This document shows positions 34,586 through 41,365 of a stretch of DNA of 64,000 nt, in pieces. Origin of the DNA: Prosthecobacter sp. SYSU 5D2 (lineage in GTDB: Bacteria > Verrucomicrobiota > Verrucomicrobiia > Verrucomicrobiales > Verrucomicrobiaceae). The stretch covers positions 1 to 64,000 of the forward strand of contig NZ_JBBYXL010000013.1 in assembly GCF_039655865.1 (NCBI RefSeq), read 5' to 3'. The notes beneath the pieces were generated by a model. That model saw only the letters and a program-made list of their open reading frames with translations. It searched no databases and was not told the origin of the DNA. Made by a program: the position numbers and the translations under genes. Each line of letters opens with the position of its first letter. Within the stretch, counting starts at the first letter, position 1.

Positions 34586-35479
34586 TCAATCCGCTTTCTT
34601 GACGCGAAAGGCCTCCAGCTTCTCCTTCATACCGGTCAGCTCCGCTTCCAGTTCTGCAATCTTCTTCTCCAAAGAAGTGCAGTATTTCTCCGGGTTGCGC
34701 TGCTGAATGCGCTCGAAGAGGTTAAACAGCAGGGCCAATCTTAGCAACCGGCTGTTCAAGGTGCGCAGGCGGTAAGCACGGAGCAGTTTTCCCGCGCGGA
34801 AAAAGCGGGCGAAGCGGAAAACGGCCAGGACCCGGAGGAAGGCCAGGAGCGGCAGCAGGATGATGACGAGATTGATCCAGTGGCGCAGGCAGTAGCCCAG
34901 CTTTTGCGGTGTGGCGGAGATCATCCAGACAAACTCAGCCACGAAACCGATCCAGATGAGGCAGGTGGTCAGATGCACTGCCAGGGCCCAGGTGGGCCGC
35001 TTATCCAAAGCCTCCCCGGCGCCCAGTTCAGCTCCCAATACGGGGAGAACCAGAAGGGTCAGGAAGAGCATCGGCAGGGCCAGCTTTTGCTCCAGGCGTT
35101 CCGTTGTTTTCGGGCCGGTGGGCCGCCAGCCGGCACCGGGCAGCCACAGCCAGCCGGGCGGCGTGCTGGTGGCCGTGGTCATGCGGATCGGCGGCAGGAG
35201 GGTGATCAGCAGCAGGCGCTTCAGCCGCGCAGGCCAAGCATCTGCCGCCAAAAATAGGCCGGCCAGGCTTTCCAGTGCGATGAAGGCCCAGGCACCCAGC
35301 AGGACCGTGAGATAAGCCGGGTGCAGCCGCGCCGCCTCCCGAAAACTGTCCCCGCTGTCCCCATGCGGCAGGACGATGGCGACCAGCAGCAGAAACAGCA
35401 GCGCGACGACGAGCATGACCCCGTGACGCAGGGGGGCTGCGGGTGGGGGCGCGGAAAGGACCTTTTCGGGAGCGCTCAT
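34586..35479 (-). CDS. Voltage-sensor-like membrane protein with C-terminal coiled coil
   Basis: The product has 297 residues from ATG 35479. Two N-terminal helices (about 20-38, 55-78) precede a four-helix unit that reads like a voltage-sensing domain. The S1 segment is 134-152. S2 (166-188) has F179 and E182 at the F-x-x-E charge-transfer spacing, and S3 (196-214) has N203. S4 has basic residues at 222, 225, 228, 231, 234 and 237 (every third) plus R216. The usual S3 Asp is absent. No pore helix or selectivity filter follows; instead a charged coiled coil (about 255-293) ends the protein, as in Hv1-type proteins. Function, if a channel, is inference. It diverges from valS. Confidence 0.6.
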   Translation of the reverse strand: MSAPEKVLSAPPPAAPLRHGVMLVVALLFLLLVAIVLPHGDSGDSFREAARLHPAYLTVLLGAWAFIALESLAGLFLAADAWPARLKRLLLITLLPPIRMTTATSTPPGWLWLPGAGWRPTGPKTTERLEQKLALPMLFLTLLVLPVLGAELGAGEALDKRPTWALAVHLTTCLIWIGFVAEFVWMISATPQKLGYCLRHWINLVIILLPLLAFLRVLAVFRFARFFRAGKLLRAYRLRTLNSRLLRLALLFNLFERIQQRNPEKYCTSLEKKIAELEAELTGMKEKLEAFRVKKAD

Positions 35480-35552
35480 GTCGGCCGACTTTCTACACCA
35501 CACCCTCTGCATTTGCAAAAAGCGCAGTTTCCCCCATCTTGGCAGCCCTTTT

Positions 35553-38288
35553 ATGCCTGAACTGCCCAAGACCTACACGCCGAGCGAAGCCGAAGAACGC
35601 TGGTACCAGCGCTGGCTGGACGACAAGTGCTTTGAAGCCAACCCGGCCCGCGTCAGCGAAAAACGTCCAGCGTATTCCATCGTCATTCCGCCACCGAACG
35701 TTACGGGCGTGCTGCACATGGGCCATGTGCTCAACAACACCATTCAGGACATCCTCTGCCGCCATGCCCGCATGATGGGGAAGGAAGTGCTGTGGCTGCC
35801 CGGCACCGACCACGCCGGCCTTGCCACCCAGAACGTGGTGGAAAAGACGCTCAAGAAGCAGGGCGTGATCAAGCATCGCGACGACCTCGGCCGTGAAAAG
35901 CTGATCGAAAAAATCTGGGAGTGGAAGGACAAGCAAGGTGACATCATCATCCAGCAGCTCAAAAAACTGGGCGCTTCCTGCGACTGGAGCCGCCAGCGTT
36001 TCACCTTCGACGAAGACTACAACCGCTGCGTGATGCAGGTGTTTGTGGACCTTTACAAAAAAGGCCTCATCTACCGTGGCAAGCGCATGGTGAACTGGTG
36101 CCCCTCCTCCCTCACCGCGCTGAGCGATGAGGAGGTGGAGATGAAGCAGCAGAACGGTTTTATGTATCATTTCAAGGTGCAGGTGGTGGAGGAGCCGGAC
36201 ACCTGGCTGACCATCGCCACCACGCGCCCCGAGACCATCCCAGGCGACACCGCCGTGGCCGTGAACCCGAATGACGAGCGCTACAAGCACCTCATCGGTA
36301 AACACATCCGCCGCCCCCTGCCGCTGGAAAACCAGGCGCCAATCCCGATCGTGGGCGATGAGCATGTGGATTTCGAATTCGGCACCGGCGTGCTGAAGGT
36401 GACCCCGGCGCATGACAAGGCCGACTTTGAAATCGGCCAGCGTCACGGTCTGGAGATCATTGACATCCTGCATCCGAATGCCGTGCTCAATGACCTGGCA
36501 GGCAAAGACCTCGCCGGGCTGGAGCGCTTCGAAGGTCGCAAGAAAGCGGTTGAGCTGCTGAAGGAAATGGAAGCTCTCATCAAGGAGGAGCCGCATCAGA
36601 ACAACGTTGGTTATTCCGAGCGCGCCGGTGTGCCCATCGAGCCGCGCCTCAGCGAGCAGTGGTTCCTGAAGTATCCGAGCGTGAAGGAATCTCAGGACGT
36701 GGTGGCCAAGGGCGAGATGAAGTTTTACCCCGATCGCTGGGCCAAGGTGTACGACCATTGGATGGGCGGCCTCCAGGACTGGTGCATCAGCCGCCAGGTG
36801 TGGTGGGGGCACCGTGTGCCGGTGTGGTACAGAAAGAATGACGAATCCCGAATGACGAATGACGAAAAGTCAGATTCATCATTCGTCATTCCTCATTCGT
36901 CATTGTCTGATGCCGACATTTATTGCGGCATCGAGCCACCTTCCGATCCCGAAAATTGGGAGCAGGACCCCGACGTTCTCGACACCTGGTTCAGCTCCTG
37001 GCTGTGGCCGTTTGCCACCATGGGCTGGCCTAACAAGACGGATGATCTGAAGGCTTTCTACCCGACCACGGATCTGGTGACCGGGCCAGACATCATTTTC
37101 TTCTGGGTGGCCCGCATGATCATGGCGGGATATGAGTGGATGGGTGAGATGCCGTTTAAGAACGTGTACTTCACCGGCATCATCCGCGACAAGCAGGGCC
37201 GCAAGATGTCGAAATCCCTCGGCAACTCGCCGGATCCGCTGGACCTCATTGCCAACTACAGTGCAGACGCTCTCCGCTTCGGCATCATGCGTAGCGCGCC
37301 GCTGGGCCAGGACATCTGCTTTGACGAGAAGAACGTGGAGCTGGGCCGCAACTTCTGCACGAAGCTGTGGAACGCCTCCCGCTTCCGCCAGATGCAAGGC
37401 GGCACGACGGAAACGGAGATCAGCGCCGAGCTGCTCAGCAGCGACGACAAGTGGATCCTGCTGCGCCTCAATACCGCCATCGCGGAAGTCACCACCGCTC
37501 TGGAAGAATACCGTTTCAGCGATGCCACCGCCACGCTCTACCGCTTCTTCTGGAGCGAGTACTGCGACTGGTATGTGGAGGCCTCCAAGGCGGTGCTTCA
37601 GGGCACGGACGAGAAGCGCAAGGCCAATACCCTGGCCGTGATTGACTTCGTTCTCGGCAATACCCTGCGCCTGTTTCACCCCTTCCTGCCTTTCATCACG
37701 GAGGAGCTGTGGCACGGCATGGGCTTCAATGAAGACCTGCCAGAAAACCAGGGTGGCAAGAGCATCATGTTCGCCCCCTGGCCGAAGCCTCTGAACGCGG
37801 ATGAACTCGCCTACTTTGGCATCCTGCCGGAAGATGAAAAAGCGGCTAACGAAAAGTATGAGGCCGTGAACCTGGGCCGTGGTCTGAAGAGCAGCTTCAA
37901 CATCACCAAGAAGGTTCGCTTCGTCCTCAAACCCAGCCAAGAACTGCCTGAGCATGAGATCGAAGTGTTGCGCATCCTGCTGAATGCCGAACCCCTGGAT
38001 GTGGATGCCGCCTACGCCGCGCCGAAAGGCACTCCGAGCGCCCTCACCCCGCTAGGCACCATTTACCTGCCACTGGATGGCCTCATTGACGTGGAAGCCG
38101 AGCGCGCCCGCATCACCAAGGAACTCGACAAAGCGAACACGGAACTTCAAAAAGTCTGCGCCAAGCTGGCCGATGAAAACTTCACCGCCAAGGTCCCGCA
38201 AAAGGTGCTGGATGAGCACCAGCAGCGCAAAGCCGACTGGAAGGAGAAGAAAGCCAAGCTGGAAGAGATGATGAGTGCGCTGGGGTGA
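35553..38288 (+). CDS. valS: Valyl-tRNA synthetase
   Basis: The product has 911 residues from ATG 35553 (MPELPKTYTPSEAEERWYQRW). Class I signatures are present: H55-M-G-H in PPNVTGVLHMGH, and KMSKS in KQGRKMSKSLGNSPDP. It has the editing domain (TTRPETIPGDTAVAVNP), the tRNA anticodon-binding region and a C-terminal coiled coil (ITKELDKANTELQKVCAKL). It charges tRNA-Val and edits Thr. At residues about 427-453, just after the WWGHRVPVWY motif, the DNA is a 70-base palindromic heptamer insert that is translated through. Otherwise length and motifs are normal, so the enzyme should be active. Confidence 0.95.
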   Translation: MPELPKTYTPSEAEERWYQRWLDDKCFEANPARVSEKRPAYSIVIPPPNVTGVLHMGHVLNNTIQDILCRHARMMGKEVLWLPGTDHAGLATQNVVEKTLKKQGVIKHRDDLGREKLIEKIWEWKDKQGDIIIQQLKKLGASCDWSRQRFTFDEDYNRCVMQVFVDLYKKGLIYRGKRMVNWCPSSLTALSDEEVEMKQQNGFMYHFKVQVVEEPDTWLTIATTRPETIPGDTAVAVNPNDERYKHLIGKHIRRPLPLENQAPIPIVGDEHVDFEFGTGVLKVTPAHDKADFEIGQRHGLEIIDILHPNAVLNDLAGKDLAGLERFEGRKKAVELLKEMEALIKEEPHQNNVGYSERAGVPIEPRLSEQWFLKYPSVKESQDVVAKGEMKFYPDRWAKVYDHWMGGLQDWCISRQVWWGHRVPVWYRKNDESRMTNDEKSDSSFVIPHSSLSDADIYCGIEPPSDPENWEQDPDVLDTWFSSWLWPFATMGWPNKTDDLKAFYPTTDLVTGPDIIFFWVARMIMAGYEWMGEMPFKNVYFTGIIRDKQGRKMSKSLGNSPDPLDLIANYSADALRFGIMRSAPLGQDICFDEKNVELGRNFCTKLWNASRFRQMQGGTTETEISAELLSSDDKWILLRLNTAIAEVTTALEEYRFSDATATLYRFFWSEYCDWYVEASKAVLQGTDEKRKANTLAVIDFVLGNTLRLFHPFLPFITEELWHGMGFNEDLPENQGGKSIMFAPWPKPLNADELAYFGILPEDEKAANEKYEAVNLGRGLKSSFNITKKVRFVLKPSQELPEHEIEVLRILLNAEPLDVDAAYAAPKGTPSALTPLGTIYLPLDGLIDVEAERARITKELDKANTELQKVCAKLADENFTAKVPQKVLDEHQQRKADWKEKKAKLEEMMSALG
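36836..36905. repeat. Heptamer-periodic palindromic insert inside valS
   Basis: The left arm 36836-36866 is four heptamers plus GAA (GAATGAC, GAATCCC, GAATGAC, GAATGAC). The right arm 36875-36905 is its reverse complement type (GTCATTC units). Arms of 31 bases match at 26 positions around an 8-base loop. The valS frame stays open because the second heptamer is GAATCCC, which replaces an in-frame TGA by TCC. Confidence 0.88.
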
Positions 38289-38298
38289 TCCTCCTGTC

Positions 38299-38781
38299 AT
38301 GGCATTCATTTTGACAGATCAGCTTGATGAAGATCCTCAGGGCTCTTTTGCGAAGTATTGGCGTTACCTGGACCAAAACCGGCATCGGTTTCCTCCAGGT
38401 GCGCTCTCTCTCGTTGATTCGGACTGGTATTTCTCCGATGATCCTCGAAATCCCCATGATGCGTGGTTGGAATCAGCCACGATCACTGAACACTCTTCCG
38501 GTGAACGTCATGAGGAACGCTGGACCTCCATCACGCTAAAGCTGCTGGGAGCCTATCACGATGGGCACCTAGTTTTTCACTACCCACGGGTCTTTAGCTA
38601 CTCTTTTGATACCCACAACTCTTCCAGAGGTCACCTCGATTGGCGTTACAATGAATTCCGCCTGTCTGAGGAAAACCATCTGATACATGAAATCGAGTGG
38701 TGTGGACCTCAACCCACGGCAAGATGGATCATCGAAAGTGACGACGTAAAGTGTCAATGGCTACCCCTTGAAGATTCGTAA
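38299..38781 (+). CDS. Hypothetical soluble protein
   Basis: The product has 160 residues from ATG 38299 (MAFILTDQLDEDPQGSFAKYW). It is rich in Trp, His and Tyr, with HDAWLESATITEHSSG, LLGAYHDGHLVFHYPRVFSYSF and HEIEWCGPQ. No signal peptide, membrane helix or recognised domain. Codon use is less GC-biased than valS. It starts 10 bases after valS and precedes RidA by 31 bases; sharing the valS transcript is likely. Confidence 0.55.
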   Translation: MAFILTDQLDEDPQGSFAKYWRYLDQNRHRFPPGALSLVDSDWYFSDDPRNPHDAWLESATITEHSSGERHEERWTSITLKLLGAYHDGHLVFHYPRVFSYSFDTHNSSRGHLDWRYNEFRLSEENHLIHEIEWCGPQPTARWIIESDDVKCQWLPLEDS

Positions 38782-38812
38782 CCCTATAAACCCATTCTCC
38801 ACCGAACCCACC

Positions 38813-39253
38813 ATGTCCTACCAAAAAAACGCCGAAGCCCAGGGAATCACCTTTGAAAAGCAGACTCCTGGCTACCTGAACCTCTGCATCAAATCGGGCA
38901 ACCAGCTCATCACGTCCGGTCACGTCAGTGATCTTAAAGGCAAGCTGGGCGATGGCACCAGTGTGGATGACGGTTACAAAGCCGCCCGCAACTGCATGGA
39001 GAAGATCCTGAAATCCGTCTGGAACACCCACGGCACCCTGGACGGCCTGCGAGTGATCAAGGTGCTCGGCTGCGTGAATTCCACCCTGGACTTCACGGAC
39101 CAGCATCTGGTCATCAATGGCGCGTCAGATCTGCTGCACGTCATATTTGGCAAAGAGGGTGACGGTTACCATGCCCGCAGCGCCCTGGGGTTTGCCCAGC
39201 TGCCCACCGGTGCAGCGGTGGAGGTGGAGGCGATTTTCGAAATCGTCAGCTAA
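38813..39253 (+). CDS. RidA/YjgF family protein
   Basis: The product has 146 residues from ATG 38813 (MSYQKNAEAQGITFEK). It shows the Rid fold: LITSGHVSDLKGKLGD, RNCMEKILKSVWNTHGTLDGLRVIKVLGCVNST and GYHARSALGFAQLPTGAAVEVEAIFEI, in which the conserved Arg and terminal Glu are kept. Rid proteins hydrolyse reactive enamine/imine intermediates. This member is of the longer YER057c-like subgroup and differs from the canonical RidA at 58012. Confidence 0.85.
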   Translation: MSYQKNAEAQGITFEKQTPGYLNLCIKSGNQLITSGHVSDLKGKLGDGTSVDDGYKAARNCMEKILKSVWNTHGTLDGLRVIKVLGCVNSTLDFTDQHLVINGASDLLHVIFGKEGDGYHARSALGFAQLPTGAAVEVEAIFEIVS

Positions 39254-39375
39254 AGGTGAGGACGGACAAAGCGCTGCGTTTGACGCATCTCTTTGACTCC
39301 CGCCCATATAAAGACGAACATTCATCTGAATAAGGCGTATTCCACGCCCGTCTTAGCCTTTGCCATTCCTAAAAC

Positions 39376-39987
39376 ATGCCCGCCTCCACTGCGCCTGATC
39401 CTGGCGAAGTCCCGGACTCCGACCTGGTCAAGCGCTGCCAGGCGGGCGACACGCGGGCATTTGATGTCCTTGTGAACCGTTACCGGGGAAGGATATACGC
39501 GATGACTTACCACATGATCCAGAACGAGACCGAGGCCTGGGACCTCGCGCAGGAGGCCTTCATCAAGGCCTGGCGCGCGCTGCCGCGGTTCAAACTGGAT
39601 TCGAGTTTCTACACCTGGCTCTACCGGATCGCCCATAACGTGACCTATGACTGGCTGCGGAAGAAGAAGATCCAGGGCGACGGGGAGTTTGATGATTCCC
39701 GCACGGAGCACAAGATCGCCGCCGGGGCGGAGGCCGTGCCGCGAGGGGATGATGCGCCGGATACGGCCATGAACAATGCGGAACTGGGGGAGCGCATCCG
39801 CGCCGCCATCGCCCAGCTCAGCCCGGACCACCGGCAGGTCATCCTGCTGCGCGAGGTGGAAGGCATGCAGTATGAGGAAATCGCCGCCACCATCCCGTGC
39901 TCCCTGGGCACGGTGATGAGCCGCCTTTTTTACGCCCGAAAGAAACTCCAGGAAATGCTGAAGGACACTTATGAAAACGCCATCTGA
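39376..39987 (+). CDS. ECF (sigma-70 family) sigma factor
   Basis: The 203-residue product has region 2 (FDVLVNRYRGRIYAMTYHMI, then DLAQEAFIKAWRALPRF and FYTWLYRIAHNVTYDWLRKKK) and region 4 (LSPDHRQVILLREVEGMQYEEIAATIPCSLGTVMSRLFYARKKL). A charged linker separates them. It is RpoE-like. The anti-sigma gene starts 17 bases inside its end, so the two are coupled. It probably transcribes its own operon and others. Confidence 0.92.
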   Translation: MPASTAPDPGEVPDSDLVKRCQAGDTRAFDVLVNRYRGRIYAMTYHMIQNETEAWDLAQEAFIKAWRALPRFKLDSSFYTWLYRIAHNVTYDWLRKKKIQGDGEFDDSRTEHKIAAGAEAVPRGDDAPDTAMNNAELGERIRAAIAQLSPDHRQVILLREVEGMQYEEIAATIPCSLGTVMSRLFYARKKLQEMLKDTYENAI

Positions 39988-40618
39988 AGACCATGACCTG
40001 ATCCGCTGGCTGGACGGGGAGATGAATTCGGCGGAGCTCGCCCGCTTCACCGCCCGTCTGGAGTCTGACCCTGCTTTGAAATCGGAAGCGGAAATGATGC
40101 AGCGCATGAGCAATGACGTGCGCAGCAGCCTGCCAGCAGAGATGCAGGTGCCGTTTGGGGACTTTTTTAATTCCCAGATCCAGATCCGCATTTCCCAGGA
40201 AGAGAACAACGAGCGCGCCGCCCCAGCCGCCCGGGCCTCCTGGCTGGACTGGTTCCACCTGCCGGGATTCGCCACCATTGCCGCCGTGAGCGCTGCCGTG
40301 GTGATCGCAGCGGTGATGATTTTCCAACAGAGCCCGACGGGTGACAGTTACGTCCTGAGCACCTATGCGCCGAACCAGAAGGTGCAAGTCAATGCCTACC
40401 ACTCGGCAGAGGCCCACGCCACCGTGCTCATGCTGAACGGCCTGGAAGATCTGCCTGCCGACCGCAAGGTGGTGGGATATCACATCGAGCGAAGCGAAAC
40501 CGAGCAGGCAGTGGCCACGACCACCCTTTATGGTGACCGTGGTGAAGTGGTGCTGGTCGTCTCCAAAGATGCCCGCAACCAGCCTCGCCTGCTGGCTGCT
40601 GCGAATCCACGCGGATGA
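39971..40618 (+). CDS. Probable membrane-bound anti-sigma factor
   Basis: The product has 215 residues. The N-terminal cytoplasmic part (DLIRWLDGEMNSAELARFTARLESDPAL) has the helix pattern of anti-sigma domains without the zinc-binding HxxxCxxC. One membrane helix at about 97-117 (ATIAAVSAAVVIAAVMIF) leads to a periplasmic region of about 95 residues (SYVLSTYAPNQKVQVNAYHS, then IERSETEQAVATTTLYG). It overlaps the sigma gene by 17 bases and the next gene by 4 (ATGA), all in one operon. Confidence 0.75.
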   Translation: MKTPSEDHDLIRWLDGEMNSAELARFTARLESDPALKSEAEMMQRMSNDVRSSLPAEMQVPFGDFFNSQIQIRISQEENNERAAPAARASWLDWFHLPGFATIAAVSAAVVIAAVMIFQQSPTGDSYVLSTYAPNQKVQVNAYHSAEAHATVLMLNGLEDLPADRKVVGYHIERSETEQAVATTTLYGDRGEVVLVVSKDARNQPRLLAAANPRG

Positions 40619-41118
40619 AAAAGCTGCTCCCCATCGCCCTGGCTATCCTGCTGGCCCCCGTTACTCAGGCGGCAGCCCAGAGTACCGCGCCGGCTGGAGC
40701 GCAGCAGCTGCCTGCAGTAAAACCTGCTACCGACGGGAAAGTCTGGGGCGCGCTCGTCTTCGCCAGCAATGAGCCGGCCAAGGGCGGGGGGACAGAGCAG
40801 CCACCGGATAATCTGAAGGACCTGCCGCAGCGATTGGGCAAGGTTTTTAATTACCAGCACTTCGAGATCCTGGGCCAGCATCTTCAGGATGTGTTTCGCG
40901 AGTATGAATCTTGGGTGGTGCCGTCCAAGGACCTTTTTTTAAAGGTGGACTCCAAAGGACCGGCGGCGGGCGGCGGGGTGAACTTGCACCTTCAATTTTG
41001 GCGCGACCAGCAAGTGCTGGTGAAAACGGATGCGGTGCTGCGGGCAGGAAGCCCGCTGTTCATTGGCGGGCCCAAATGGCGCAACGGCCAGCTCATTTTC
41101 GTACTGGTTTTGCAGTAA
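40615..41118 (+). CDS. Secreted protein in the sigma/anti-sigma operon
   Basis: The product has 167 residues with a signal peptide (MKKLLPIALAILLAPVTQAAA). The mature domain has WGALVFASNEPAKGG, LPQRLGKVFNYQHFEILGQ and QFWRDQQVLVKTDAVLRAGSPLFIGGPKWRNGQLIFVL. It overlaps the anti-sigma gene by 4 bases, so it is likely part of the same signalling unit, possibly as a periplasmic sensor or a target. No known family. Confidence 0.65.
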   Translation: MKKLLPIALAILLAPVTQAAAQSTAPAGAQQLPAVKPATDGKVWGALVFASNEPAKGGGTEQPPDNLKDLPQRLGKVFNYQHFEILGQHLQDVFREYESWVVPSKDLFLKVDSKGPAAGGGVNLHLQFWRDQQVLVKTDAVLRAGSPLFIGGPKWRNGQLIFVLVLQ

Positions 41119-41222
41119 AGCTGCAACTCGTCATCCCAGGATGAGCGAAAACCACCCTCCCTAAGGCCGAACGGCCTGAATAATGCTCAATCGTGGACGC
41201 TTTTCGCCCATCTTTGCCTCTT

Positions 41223-41251
41223 TTGAGTGGCTAATAAAGGATTCCTTTATA
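41223..41251 (+). promoter_or_regulatory. Putative promoter with overlapping palindrome upstream of sulP-CA
   Basis: TTGAGT (41223-41228), a 17-base spacer and TTTATA (41246-41251) form a plausible housekeeping promoter. A perfect palindrome with 8-bp arms and a single central base, ATAAAGGA-T-TCCTTTAT (41234-41250), covers most of the spacer and reaches into the -10. A repressor site there could control the gene 115 bases downstream. Confidence 0.45.
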
Positions 41252-41365
41252 TACAGATAAGTGTCAACCGGGCACATTTTTAGCGGAAAAGGGTTTCGTG
41301 ATGTGCGTATTTTGGCGTCCCAATCCAACCACTTAAGTCAAGGCTTCCTCCGGCTTCAAAAATCT

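Noticed and set aside
36836-36905. Possible CRISPR array
   Set aside because: Units are 7 bases with no spacers and the array is inverted, so it is not CRISPR.
41131-41177. Two short hairpins after the sigma operon
   Set aside because: CATCC-CA-GGATG and AGGCC-GAAC-GGCCT have stems of only five bases and no T-tract, so I did not call a terminator or riboswitch.
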